Made by a program: the position numbers and the translations under genes. A model generated the notes under the pieces. It was given only the letters and a program-made list of their open reading frames with translations. It searched no databases and had not been told where the DNA came from. A stretch of 64,000 nt of DNA from Opitutia bacterium (lineage in GTDB: Bacteria > Verrucomicrobiota > Verrucomicrobiia > Opitutales > UBA953): positions 62,001 to 126,000 of the forward strand of contig BGOM01000019.1 of NCBI GenBank assembly GCA_003569245.1, given 5' to 3'. Below are positions 46,698 through 55,444 of the stretch, piece after piece (positions within the stretch are counted from its first letter, which is position 1; the number at the start of each line of letters is the position of its first letter).

Positions 46698-46732
46698 AGG
46701 GGCGGCCCCGCGAGGGACCGCCCCTTTTCCTT
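46698..46732 (+). terminator. intrinsic terminator after acnA
   Basis: AGGGGCGG-C-CCC pairs with GGG-A-CCGCCCCT around a GCGA loop, with one internal C/A mismatch. It is followed by TTTCCTT and lies 22 bases after the stop. Confidence 0.75.
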
Positions 46733-46759
46733 GCCCGCCTACCCCGCCCGCCCTAGGAC
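46731..46759 (+). promoter_or_regulatory. putative promoter of aroQ (leaderless)
   Basis: TTGCCC (46731-46736), exactly 17 bases, then TAGGAC (46754-46759). Transcription starting about 7 bases on would begin at or next to the aroQ ATG at 46766. Confidence 0.45.
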
Positions 46760-46765
46760 TGGGGC

Positions 46766-47254
46766 ATGGAAATCGGCATCGTCAACGGCCCCAACCTCGA
46801 CCGGCTCGGCAAGCGCGAACCGGAGGTCTACGGCCACGCCACCCTCGCCGACCTCGAGGCGTCGATCGCCGCGCACGCCCGGAAGTCCGGCGTGAAGACC
46901 CGCTTCTTCCAGTCCAACCACGAGGGCAAGCTGATCGACACCATCGCCAAGTGGGCCGACGACGGCGTGAAGTTCCTCGTCATCAACCCGGGCGGCCACA
47001 CGCACGTCAGCGTGGCCCTGCGCGACTGCCTCGCCGGGGCCGGCATGAAGGTCGTCGAGGTGCACATCTCCAACATCTACAAGCGGGAGGAATTCCGCCA
47101 TAAGTCCGTGACCGCCTCCGCGTGCGAAGGGGTCATCACCGGTCTCGGCTTCCCCGGCTACCTGCTGGCGGTCGACTACCTCGTGGCCCAGCACAAGCCG
47201 GTCGCCAAGGCCAAGGCGGCGAAGAAGCCGGTCAAGCCGGCCAGGCGCAAGTAA
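46766..47254 (+). CDS. aroQ: type II 3-dehydroquinate dehydratase with basic C-terminal tail
   Basis: A 162-residue shikimate-pathway enzyme. 'NGPNLDRLGKREPEVYG' carries the flexible-loop Arg and catalytic Tyr. 'FFQSNHEGKLID', 'VINPGGHTHVSVALRD' (catalytic His) and 'VEVHISNIYKREEFRH' are the other conserved blocks. The catalytic domain ends near residue 142; the last 20 residues are Lys/Ala/Pro-rich (KPVAKAKAAKKPVKPARRK), unlike typical AroQ proteins, which end just after the domain. The enzyme normally forms a dodecamer, so twelve basic tails would be displayed on one particle. Confidence 0.94.
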   Translation: MEIGIVNGPNLDRLGKREPEVYGHATLADLEASIAAHARKSGVKTRFFQSNHEGKLIDTIAKWADDGVKFLVINPGGHTHVSVALRDCLAGAGMKVVEVHISNIYKREEFRHKSVTASACEGVITGLGFPGYLLAVDYLVAQHKPVAKAKAAKKPVKPARRK

Positions 47255-47311
47255 GGTCGCAGCCGCCGATTGGCGGCTTCCCCTCGGGTCCGTTTTCGCC
47301 ATAACGAGGGC

Positions 47312-48875
47312 ATGCCCCGCCTCCTCGCCCTGCTCCTCGCGTGCGTCGCCACCCTGTCGGCGCCCGCCGCCCCGCCGAACATCATCGTCATCCTGGTCGA
47401 CGACATGGGCTTCTCCGACCTCGGGTGCTACGGTTCCGAGATCCCCACGCCGCACCTCGACGCGCTCGCGAAAAACGGGCTGCGTTTCACCCAGTTCTAT
47501 AACACGGGACGCTGCTGCCCGACGCGCGCCTCGCTGCTGACCGGGCTCTACCCGCATCAGACGGGCGTCGGTCACATGATGGAGAACAAGGGGCTACCCG
47601 GTTACCAGGGCCACCTCAACGACCGATGCGCGACGATCGCGGAATCGCTCAAGCCGGCCGGCTACTTCACCGCGATGACCGGCAAGTGGCACGTCGGCCA
47701 GGAACAGGGCGTCACCCCGGCCAACCGCGGCTTCGACCGCAGCCTGAACGCGGCGGCCGGCGGCTTCTACCAGCCGGGCGCGGCCCGGGCGAAGCTGTTC
47801 CTCGACGGGCAGCCGATCGCCAACGACGACCCGCGTCTGCCGAAGCAGTGGTATTCCACCGACCTCTGGACGAGCTTCGGGCTCAGGTTCATCGACGAGG
47901 CCCGGGCCGCCAAGAAACCGTTTCTTCCTCTACCTCGCCCACAACGCCCCGCACTTCCCCTTGCAGGCGCCGGCGGACGAGATCGCGAAGTTCCGCGGGA
48001 AGTACCTTGCGGGCTGGGGACCGCTGCGCATCCAACGTCACGCCCGCCAGGTGGAGATGGGGCTCGTCGACCCGGCCTGGCCGCTGGCGCCCCGCCCCGA
48101 GGCCATCAAGGCCTGGACCGCCCTCACGGACGCCGAGAAAGACCGCTTCGACCACCTGATGGCGGTCTACGCGGCGACGGTCGCCCGCATGGACCAAGCC
48201 ATCGGCTCGCTCGTCGCGGGACTCAAGGAGCGCGGCGAACTGGACAATACCCTGATCCTGTTCCTCAGCGATAACGGCGGCAACGCCGAGGCGGGGCCGG
48301 GCGGGCGCACCGAAGGCGACCCGACGAAACCGGACTCGGACTGGTTCTGCGGCGAGAGCTGGGCGTTCCTCGAGAACACGCCGTTCCGTCGCTACAAACA
48401 TTACAACCATGAGGGCGGTATCGCCACCCCGCTGATCGCCCACTGGCCTGCCGGGATCACGGCGCGCAACGAACTGCGCCGCCAGCCCGGCCATCTGATC
48501 GACCTCCTGCCCACCTGCCTGGACGTCGCGGGCGCCAGCCTTTTGAAGGAGCGCGCCGGCGTGGCGGTCCTCCCGCCCGAAGGACGCAGCCTCCGGCCCG
48601 CGTTCGCCGACCAGCCGATCGCGCGCGAAGCCCTCTTCTGGGAACACGAAGGCAATGCCGCGATCCGCGTCGGCGACCTCAAGCTCGTGCGCGCCGGACG
48701 CAACGGCGCCTGGGAACTCTACGACCTCCTCAAGGACCGCACCGAACAGCGCGACCTCGCCGCGACCCTGCCCGACAAGGTCAAGGAACTCGCCGCCCAG
48801 TGGGAAGCGTGGGCGCTTCGCGCGAACGTCAAACCCTACCCGGAAGCCGGCGGAAAGAAAAAGAAGGGGAAGTAG
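47312..48875 (+). CDS. secreted sulfatase, formylglycine family, one frame break
   Basis: About 520 residues when joined. A signal peptide (about 1-20) is followed by 'VILVDDMGFSDLGCYG' (metal Asp pair) and 'GRCCPTRASLLTGLY' (C-x-P-T-R; Cys68 becomes formylglycine). 'AMTGKWHVGQ' and 'ILFLSDNGGNAEAG' follow. An extra T at 47921-47923 breaks the frame, where 'AAKKPF' should continue 'FLYLAHNAPHFPLQAPADE'. The C-terminal tail is GGKKKKGK. The insert 'GDPTKPDSDWFCGESWAFL' after the DNGG block resembles sulfatases similar to choline sulfatase and arylsulfatase A. It converges on the - strand FAD oxidoreductase gene, with a repeat-rich gap between them. Confidence 0.9.
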
Positions 48876-48879
48876 GTCA

Positions 48880-49132
48880 AGGAGGACAGGGGCAAGGAAT
48901 CAATCAGTGCAGAGTAAGGAGTTCGGAGTACAGAGTTCAGAAGAGGACTGAACCATCGGGCAACCCGCCCTTGGTCCTCTGCCCTCTGTCCGCTGTCCTC
49001 TGCACTCTGTACTCTGTACTCTGTAATCTATAATCTCTACTCAGTACTCTTCACGCTGTGCTCCATTCCCAGACTACGCCCCTAAACCCTCTCCAGCCCT
49101 AGCCCTGCCCCCAGCCCCAACCCTACCGATAC
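48880..49132. repeat. low-complexity convergent intergenic region: inverted ACTCTGT-type repeats plus a C-rich array
   Basis: No gene is seen in this 257-base gap. Its base composition is clearly different from the coding DNA. GTGCAGAG (48907-48914) and GAGTACAGAGT (48926-48936) are inverted copies of CTCTGCAC (48998-49005) and ACTCTGTACTC (about 49005-49015). The right arm runs on as imperfect tandem ACTCTGT units to about 49050. From about 49078 to 49126 follow C-runs of 3-5 separated by CTAGCC-, CAGCC- or AACC-like steps, which are G-quadruplex-capable on the - strand. Confidence 0.7.
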
Positions 49133-50146
49133 TCACCTCCTCCGGGATGCCCTTCCTTCCACCAGGTAGTCCGCCATGGCTTCGGCCAGGGTCGGAGCCC
49201 AGACGGTGCCACGAGGACCGAGTCCGTTGAAGAGGTGGAAGCGGGGGTGATCGGGGTGCGAACCGAGGAAGGGACGGTTATCCGCGGTACAGGGCCGGAC
49301 GCCCGCCAGGTGGCCGGTGACCTCGACGGTGACCGACCCCTGAAAGTAGCCTTGGAAGCGGCTGACGAACTTATCCCGCTGCGCCTGGGTCGGGCTCTCG
49401 TCCAGACCGGTCCATTCCCAGTTCGTGCCGGCCCGCCAGCGCCCTTGGCCCAGCGGGAGAGCCCAACCCTCGCGATTGAGGATGAACGGGCTCTGGGGGG
49501 CATCTGAGGTCAGATTCAGGGCCTCCCCCTTGGCTGGCTGCCACGGCAGATAAGTAAACGGGCCTCGTTGGGCGGATTTGTAGCCGTCGCAGTACACCAC
49601 CCCCGCCGCGCGGACATGGCGCCAGGTGACCCCCCCGGGCGTCTCCTGTACTTCCGCGGGATCGAAGGCGGCCTCGATCAACGCACCTTCGGCCTCGAGC
49701 AGGACCCGGGTCTCCGCCAGCAGTTTCGGCAGGTCGACCCAGGCACCCTTCATGAGCGCCCCGCCTTGTTCATCCGTGAGCTCCGCCAGCAATTCGCCAC
49801 GGCGCTCGGTCACGCGACGGATGAAGGGCTGGCAAGTCGGGTCAGCCGCGCGCTTGAGACCACGCTCCCGCTGCTCGGCGTCCACGAAGAGACGGTAGAC
49901 GTCGACGGGATGAAAGACCCCGAGCGCGCCCAGGACCTCGCCGGCGCGTGCGAAGAGCCCGGGGTAATCCGGGGTCAGCGTGAAACGACGACCGGTGAGC
50001 GGGGTCATCAGGCCGGCGGCGACCTGGGTGGCGGCGGATTTCCAGCGATTGTCGACCACGGCGACCCGGGCGCCCCTGACCCGCAGCGCACGGGCGAGGA
50101 GCGAACCGGCCAGACCTTGGCCGACGATCAAAAAATCAACCTGCAT
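49133..50146 (-). CDS. FAD-dependent oxidoreductase (DAO / ThiO-like)
   Basis: A 337-residue flavoprotein. 'DFLIVGQGLAGSLLARAL' is the N-terminal GxGxxG dinucleotide site and 'VAVVDNRW' the acidic end of the second strand. 'AAGLMTPLTGRRF' resembles the D-amino-acid oxidase and glycine oxidase fold. The C-terminal 'GVRPCTADNRPFLGSHPDH' and 'HLFNGLGPRGTVWAP' close the FAD site. It may oxidise an amine, as in thiamine synthesis (ThiO), but no thi gene is nearby and the substrate is undefined. It is last in a - strand series after the lipoprotein trio (52-base gap). Confidence 0.78.
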   Translation of the reverse strand: MQVDFLIVGQGLAGSLLARALRVRGARVAVVDNRWKSAATQVAAGLMTPLTGRRFTLTPDYPGLFARAGEVLGALGVFHPVDVYRLFVDAEQRERGLKRAADPTCQPFIRRVTERRGELLAELTDEQGGALMKGAWVDLPKLLAETRVLLEAEGALIEAAFDPAEVQETPGGVTWRHVRAAGVVYCDGYKSAQRGPFTYLPWQPAKGEALNLTSDAPQSPFILNREGWALPLGQGRWRAGTNWEWTGLDESPTQAQRDKFVSRFQGYFQGSVTVEVTGHLAGVRPCTADNRPFLGSHPDHPRFHLFNGLGPRGTVWAPTLAEAMADYLVEGRASRRR

Positions 50147-50198
50147 CTCCGGAGGGAGACGCAGGTTGCGACAAGGTCAAACGGCGGGCGAGGGTTTC

Positions 50199-50744
50199 TT
50201 AGAAACCGACAGAATTCTTGGAGCCCTGCTTGGTGACGATTTTCTCGTCCTGCCAGACGGCCAGGCTGCTCTTCACCTCGACCAACGTGAGCTGGAAGAC
50301 GAAGGAGGCCTGGCGGGTCCGGCCGGCGTTGGAGCGGTCCTCGAGGATCTTGCCCTTCAGCACAAACTCGGCGACCGGCACCGCGGCGCCCGGGGTAGCC
50401 TTGCGGGCGGCCACGGCGGCGGGATCGGAGTCGAGCAGGCGGACGCGTCCGGCGTTGACGAGGGGGGCGGTGATCTTGGTCAGCAGCAGGCTGGTGTCGA
50501 AATTGCTGGCCGTGTCGTTCAGGACGTTGCCGACCTGCAGGACGGGCGCGGCGCCGGCCTTCTGGAAGGCGGGCGCGTTGACCATCGACTGGAGCATCGT
50601 CGAGCCGGCGGTGGCGAAATCCTGGATATCGACCTTCTCGAGGCTGACGACCAAGTCGCGCCCGTTGGGGTCCTTGTAGGAGGCGGGAGTACCGCAACCC
50701 GCGATGAGGAAGGCGGTGGCGGCAAGGGCGAGGAGCTTGTGCAT
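50199..50744 (-). CDS. LpoB-family lipoprotein (penicillin-binding protein activator-like)
   Basis: A 181-residue lipoprotein with lipobox 'FLIAGCG' (Cys17). The mature part has the LpoB pattern: 'DIQDFATAGSTMLQSMVNAPAF', 'PVLQVGNVLNDTASNFDTSLLLTKI', 'AEFVLKGKI' and 'FQLTLVEVKSSLAVWQDEK'. In E. coli LpoB reaches from the outer membrane to activate the peptidoglycan synthase PBP1b. The Pro-rich linker of E. coli LpoB is absent, as in many distant members. It lies 19 bases after the YcfL-like gene on the same strand. Confidence 0.8.
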   Translation of the reverse strand: MHKLLALAATAFLIAGCGTPASYKDPNGRDLVVSLEKVDIQDFATAGSTMLQSMVNAPAFQKAGAAPVLQVGNVLNDTASNFDTSLLLTKITAPLVNAGRVRLLDSDPAAVAARKATPGAAVPVAEFVLKGKILEDRSNAGRTRQASFVFQLTLVEVKSSLAVWQDEKIVTKQGSKNSVGF

Positions 50745-50763
50745 GGGGAGAAGGAGCTGGTGA

Positions 50764-51195
50764 TCAGCGGGAGATCAGCCGGAGGCGGCACTCGGCGGAC
50801 TCGGCCTTGAGCGCGGTGGCGTTCACGAGAGTGATGGCGCCGGGCTCGAGCGGGGTGACGACCCAGTTGGGCTGGGTCTCGGTCACGCGGCCATCGGCGG
50901 CGAGCCATTCGAAGCTGACGTTGATGGTGCGCCCGAGGAGCGAGTCGTTGCGCAGCTCGAATTGCGCCTGGGCGAAGCCGGCGGGGGTCTTGGATTTGCG
51001 GGCGGCGAGGAGGGCGAGCTTGCCGGCGATGCGGTGGTCGTTGATCTGCGTCTCGAAGGTCCCGTCCGCCTTGGTGGTGACGTAATTCACGGCGTCGGGC
51101 GGAGTCAGGCCGCGCTCAAGGCGATCGCCGGTCGAGAGGAGGCTGGTGCAGCCGGCCAGTAGGCCGAGCGAAAGAAGGGGGAGAAGTTTGTTCAT
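50764..51195 (-). CDS. YcfL-like (DUF1425) lipoprotein
   Basis: A 143-residue protein with lipobox 'LGLLAGCTS' (Cys16). The C-terminal two thirds follow the YcfL/DUF1425 pattern of a small beta-sandwich: 'FAQAQFELRNDSLLGRTINVSFEWLAADGRV' then 'TPLEPGAITLVNATALKAE'. In E. coli ycfL and lpoB (ycfM) are neighbours; here too they are adjacent. The ATG overlaps the stop of the upstream gene (ATGA). The frame is open much further upstream, but only this start gives a lipobox. Function is unknown; a link to cell-wall synthesis follows from the neighbour. Confidence 0.75.
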   Translation of the reverse strand: MNKLLPLLSLGLLAGCTSLLSTGDRLERGLTPPDAVNYVTTKADGTFETQINDHRIAGKLALLAARKSKTPAGFAQAQFELRNDSLLGRTINVSFEWLAADGRVTETQPNWVVTPLEPGAITLVNATALKAESAECRLRLISR

Positions 51196-52598
51196 GGGAC
51201 CAAAGGGACGCACCGCAGGGTGACCGGAGCATTTTCCGAGGCGACCTTGAGGCTTACAAGCAGAACCTTGCCCGGCGGAAGCGTCAGGGAAGCCTCCGGA
51301 TGACCGGGCACCTCCAGCCGGGCCCCGGGTCCCGCCTCCAGCCGCGCCAAGGAAAAGCGCCCGGGAAGACCGCTCCAGTGACGCAGGTCGGCCCGGGTCG
51401 AGACGATGGTGTAGGCGGCCGTGCCCACCTTCGTGACCAAGGCCAGCAAAGCCGACCCGGAGCCGGCATCGCGACGCTCCGCCTTTTGGGCGGCCGCCCG
51501 GTTGAGCACATAACTGGCCGTCGCCTTGACGGCGGCGGAGGTGAAAGCCCGGGCCCGGATACCGGGCAAGGCCGCCTCGAAGTGCCGGGCGACCAAAGCG
51601 GAAGGTCGCGAGGCGAGCTCCGCGGCGACCGGCTTCCCGTCCAAGCGGAGGCCGAGATTGTAACCGGTCGCGACCGGCGAAAGGGCCGGCAAGGCGACCG
51701 AGACGTAGGGCACATGGCCGCCGGCCACGAAGAGCGGGATGTCGACACGCTCCTCCCGCCACGCCGGACCCACGCCGGACTCGACGAGCACGTAGACGAC
51801 GCGCGTCGCCCCCGGGCGACCGGCCAGCGCACCTTCCGCCTCCGCGAGATCCCGGGTGAAGACGGTGGAAGCGCGGTTGAGGGCGGTCGCGGCGAGCAGC
51901 TCCTTGCGGGCCTTCTCAAGGTCGGCCCCGCCCTGCCCCAACCGCAGGAAGAACATCCCCTGCAACCAATGACTGAAGGCGTCATCGTAGGTGCCGCCTT
52001 CGCTCAGGACGGCGAGGTCATCGGTGATGCGGGCCAGGTCGGCGCGGGTCCGCTCATCCCGGGCGGCTTTGTCCGCGTCGTACTGGTCGGCGCCCTCGAC
52101 GGGTTTCGCCGCCCGATAGAGCGCGCCGTCGCCGAAGGTCTCCTGCACGAAGCGAAGCCGCGTCAGCGAGACGCGCGCGGCGTCGACCTGGCCGAGCTCG
52201 AGACGGTTGAGCGCCTGGTAGGTGGAGGCGTAGATACGGTCGTAAGGCTTGGCTCGGTAGGGCGCGGCGATATCGTTGACCAGCAGCGAGGCTCCCGCCT
52301 CCGAGACGGAAAAACCGGGGGCTTCCTCCTCGGCGCGCAAACGGCGCTCCACGTCCTCGAAGACCCGCACGCTCTCCGGCAGGCGCCCGAGGGCCCGCAA
52401 CGCCGCACCTTGCTCCAGTTTCCAGACCAAGGCGTCGCCGGGGTCATCCTCGGCCGCCGCGGCCGCCAAGGTCGCGACGATCTCATAATCGCCCGTCTCG
52501 TTCGCGGCGCGCGCCCGCGGCCCCTTCTCAGGGTAGGAGGCGCAGCCGGCGAGCGCGGCGACGAAGATGGCAAGGAAGGGTCTCAAACGAGGAAGCAC
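51192..52598 (-). CDS. COG3014-like TPR-type lipoprotein
   Basis: About 468 residues. The likely start is GTG (52598) or TTG (52586); either gives a lipobox ending 'AALAGCAS'. The N-terminal half is helical-repeat-like ('LVWKLEQGAALRALGRLPESV'). Then come 'YDRIYASTYQALNRLELGQVDAARVSL' and a C-terminal part with 'ATRVVYVLVESGVGPAWREE' and 'LPGIRARAFTSAAVKAT'. Uncharacterised COG3014 proteins share this layout and cluster with ycfL and lpoB homologues in other bacteria. It is first of the trio and overlaps the next gene by ATGA. No Shine-Dalgarno sequence is visible. Confidence 0.68.
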   Translation of the reverse strand: MLPRLRPFLAIFVAALAGCASYPEKGPRARAANETGDYEIVATLAAAAAEDDPGDALVWKLEQGAALRALGRLPESVRVFEDVERRLRAEEEAPGFSVSEAGASLLVNDIAAPYRAKPYDRIYASTYQALNRLELGQVDAARVSLTRLRFVQETFGDGALYRAAKPVEGADQYDADKAARDERTRADLARITDDLAVLSEGGTYDDAFSHWLQGMFFLRLGQGGADLEKARKELLAATALNRASTVFTRDLAEAEGALAGRPGATRVVYVLVESGVGPAWREERVDIPLFVAGGHVPYVSVALPALSPVATGYNLGLRLDGKPVAAELASRPSALVARHFEAALPGIRARAFTSAAVKATASYVLNRAAAQKAERRDAGSGSALLALVTKVGTAAYTIVSTRADLRHWSGLPGRFSLARLEAGPGARLEVPGHPEASLTLPPGKVLLVSLKVASENAPVTLRCVPLVP

Positions 52599-52639
52599 CC
52601 AGACTGGACCGTGACGGCGAAGGTGTAAAGGGGACTCGG

Positions 52640-53599
52640 CTAGGCGGCGATGCCCAGGAAGCGGGCGCCGACGTAGAGCCAGACCGTGGTGACCACCGGG
52701 CAGGCGAGCATGGTGACGACGGCGTAACGCAGCGAGACCTGCACCTGACCGCCGAACATCTCGACGATGAGGAAGGTGAACATGCCGGCCGGCATCGCGG
52801 CCTGCACCAGCATGACCTTGCGCAGCGAGGGGTCCGTGATGACCGCGCCCGCCACGAGCAACAGACTGGCCGGCATGATGAGCCAGCGGACGGCCGCGAT
52901 GCCGAGCGTGAGCCGCGGTTCGGCGAAGAGGCGAAACCCCCGTAGCGCCTCGTGGAGGTAGATGCCCGTCAGGATCGTACCGACCGGGATCGCGCATTCG
53001 CCGACGGCATGGCAGCAGCCCTGCACGAACTGCGTGGGGGCGGCGGCGCCGAGCCCGGCGAAGTTCAACGCGAGCGCCAGGAAGAGCGCGACCGGCATCG
53101 GCTGGAGGAAGTTGCGCAAGCCCGCCAGGCCGGGTTTGCCGGAGAGCACCGAGATACCGACCGTCCAGACCGCGGCCTCGACGCCGACGTTATGGACCAG
53201 GAGCACGCCCACGACGTCGCGGTCGAAGAGGGCCGCGGTGATGGGGATGCCGAGGTAGCCGAAATTGTTCGTACCGGAGGCGAAGGCGAAGGTGCGACGG
53301 CAGACGTCGCCCGGTAAGGCGAGGGCTTGGGCCACGAGCCGGCCGACGAGGATGCCCGTGACGATCATGCCGAAACCGACCCCCAGGTAGAGGAGCGCGG
53401 TGGTCCCGCTGTTGATGAGCGGATTGCCGCAGACGCGGTCGAAGATCATCGCCGGGAAGAAGACCCAGATGACGAGCCGCATCAGCGATTGCCGCGAGGC
53501 GGCCACGACCCAGCCTTGGCGGGCGAGGAACCACCCGAGACCGAGCAGCAAAGCCAGGCGGGTGATCACGAGAGCCAGGTCGGTGGTGAAGACGTTCAT
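52640..53599 (-). CDS. AEC-family (auxin efflux carrier-like) transporter
   Basis: A 319-residue inner-membrane protein with about 10 hydrophobic segments in two halves, each with a broken-helix motif: 'SGTNNFGYLGIPI' and 'VQAAMPAGMFTFLIVE'. The NFGYLG(I/L)P block is typical of the AEC family, whose bacterial members (such as MdcF or MleP) export or import organic anions such as malonate and malate. The malonate genes about 2 kb away make this worth noting, but a direct link is only inferred. It lies 41 bases upstream of the lipoprotein trio on the same strand. Confidence 0.85.
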   Translation of the reverse strand: MNVFTTDLALVITRLALLLGLGWFLARQGWVVAASRQSLMRLVIWVFFPAMIFDRVCGNPLINSGTTALLYLGVGFGMIVTGILVGRLVAQALALPGDVCRRTFAFASGTNNFGYLGIPITAALFDRDVVGVLLVHNVGVEAAVWTVGISVLSGKPGLAGLRNFLQPMPVALFLALALNFAGLGAAAPTQFVQGCCHAVGECAIPVGTILTGIYLHEALRGFRLFAEPRLTLGIAAVRWLIMPASLLLVAGAVITDPSLRKVMLVQAAMPAGMFTFLIVEMFGGQVQVSLRYAVVTMLACPVVTTVWLYVGARFLGIAA

Positions 53600-53828
53600 G
53601 GACGGGCTGACTATTGGAGCCCGAGGGCCGAGGGCAAGGAAAGGCAGGAAAAGGGGCCTGGGCTAGGGTCAGGGCCAGGGACCGTAGCGCCCCTCCGCGA
53701 AGGTACGCGGTCCTTTCGAAAAGCAGCGCCCTCTGATGGTTGCAATGAAGTCACGGAAAGAACGAGAAGGGGGAAAGAGAACCCGGCCCCAACCCAGGCC
53801 CCAGCCCAAGCCCTCTCTTCCCCACCCC
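53600..53828. repeat. gene-free stretch with G-rich and C-rich arms upstream of tmRNA
   Basis: Between the AEC gene and the tmRNA promoter no gene is seen. G-runs occur at about 53653-53690 (GGGGCCTGGGCTAGGGTC, then AGGGCCAGGGACC). Matching C-runs occur at about 53783-53812 (CGGCCCCAACCCAGG, then CCCCAGCCCAAGCCC). The two arms are imperfectly complementary and separated by about 95 bases, so they could form a long hairpin or a quadruplex/i-motif pair. Confidence 0.55.
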
Positions 53829-53858
53829 TTGACTTCCCGACGCTTACCGGCATGATAA
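53829..53858 (+). promoter_or_regulatory. sigma-70-type promoter of tmRNA
   Basis: TTGACT (53829-53834), 18 bases, then TGATAA (53853-53858). A start near 53865 leaves a leader of about 45 nt that must be processed to give the mature tmRNA 5' end. Confidence 0.6.
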
Positions 53859-53909
53859 GACTTCGTTCCTTCTCAGTCGGACCCGACCAATGGCCGACTA
53901 ACCATTTTC

Positions 53910-54278
<369 letters not shown>

Positions 54279-54330
54279 TGAGAAGTTCCCCGCCCACGAC
54301 CACCCGGTCGTGGGCTGGACGCGTTGCCGC

Positions 54331-55260
54331 CTATTTCACCGGACGCACCAACACCAGCGAACTGCAACGTTCGGCTGGGATCCACCGAATCGTACCCGGG
54401 AGCCGGGGCGCGAAGTAATTGTCGATCACGCCGACGAAGCGGGCGCCGGCGATCTCGGCCTGCCCGACGGCCACGACTTCATGGCCCCAGGCGAGCTCCG
54501 GCTTGCGCGGGACGAGCACGATGCACGAGACGAGCGCCGGTCGGCCGACGGCAAGTTCCTCCGCCAAGGTTTCGGGCCGGAACGGGGCTACCGTCACGCG
54601 CACGGGGATGCGATACTGGTCGGCGTCTTCCTGCAGACCGACGGCCAGGGAGCCGGGGAAACAGCCCGCCAGCGCCATCTTGCCGTCGGTGTAGCCTTCG
54701 GTATCCGCGATGACGGACATGGGCAGTCGGTCGCGGACGCGGCGAACGAGCCCCTCATGACTATCGTCCGCCTGCCAGTCGAAGGTGCCGCGATTGGACC
54801 AGTAAGCGATCAGGCTCGCGCCCGCGGTGGGCACGCAACCCGAAGCGACGACCTGCCCGCCCGCGCCTTGAATCGGGAACTGCTGGATGGCCGGCACCCC
54901 GCCCAAGGCCAGCACCTGCGGGAGGTCGATCGCGACGAGGCCTTCGAGCGAGAAGTCGAGGAGTCCGCGGTCACCGCTCTCGCGCCACGCGAGGTAGCCC
55001 GCGGATCCCTCGGGACCGGTGAGCTCAGCCCACCAGAACGGCTCGCCAGGCGCGGACCAACGCGTGGCGACCGGGACGATGCGGCGCACCTCGCCGAGCC
55101 GCGTCTGCGCGCGCGCCCCCGCCAGCAGGCCGCATCTTCGCAGGTATTCGAGATGCGCGCGCCCGTCGGCGACCGGCCGCGATTGGAAGGGCCACCACGT
55201 CAGCAACGACAGCAACAGGCCCGCGGCCAGGAGGGTCGTCAGCAGCAGACCGCGCTTCAT
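54331..55260 (-). CDS. putative exported C39-like cysteine peptidase
   Basis: A 309-residue protein with an N-terminal signal anchor (about 4-24), from an ATG chosen because it begins this segment. 'VASGCVPTAGASLIAYW' (Cys142) looks like the nucleophile block of C39-like peptidases. 'WGHEVVAVGQ' (His, about 264) and 'VIDNYF' (Asp/Asn, about 281) could complete a papain-type triad. The family includes bacteriocin-leader peptidases and lone secreted proteins of unknown role. No transporter or toxin gene is attached. It stands alone on the - strand between tmRNA and the structured RNA. Confidence 0.62.
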   Translation of the reverse strand: MKRGLLLTTLLAAGLLLSLLTWWPFQSRPVADGRAHLEYLRRCGLLAGARAQTRLGEVRRIVPVATRWSAPGEPFWWAELTGPEGSAGYLAWRESGDRGLLDFSLEGLVAIDLPQVLALGGVPAIQQFPIQGAGGQVVASGCVPTAGASLIAYWSNRGTFDWQADDSHEGLVRRVRDRLPMSVIADTEGYTDGKMALAGCFPGSLAVGLQEDADQYRIPVRVTVAPFRPETLAEELAVGRPALVSCIVLVPRKPELAWGHEVVAVGQAEIAGARFVGVIDNYFAPRLPGTIRWIPAERCSSLVLVRPVK

Positions 55261-55407
55261 CCGACACGGTAAACCGGGCCGCTTTCCTAGGTCAATCGAG
55301 GCTATTTCAAACTCACCAGCGATTCTTTGGGTAGGCCTAACCCGTTGCCAGCCAAGCCTATCTCGCCGCCCGTCCCCCGCCGACAAGAGCCTCGCTTGTT
55401 ACGCCCC

Positions 55408-55438
55408 TTGACAACCCCGGATCGGATAGGCATATATC
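55408..55438 (+). promoter_or_regulatory. promoter of the structured RNA
   Basis: A perfect TTGACA (55408-55413) is followed by TATATC (55433-55438) with 19-base spacing (ATATAT with 18). It is one of the best -35 boxes in the window and lies in DNA that is more AT-rich than its surroundings. Confidence 0.6.
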
Positions 55439-55444
55439 ACTACA

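Noticed and set aside
48960-49060. CRISPR array in the ACTCTGT repeat region
   Set aside because: Units are only about 7 bases, without unique spacers of constant length, and no cas gene is nearby.
54331-55260. Bacteriocin system around the C39-like peptidase
   Set aside because: No ABC transporter domain, no double-glycine precursor peptide and no immunity gene are found nearby.
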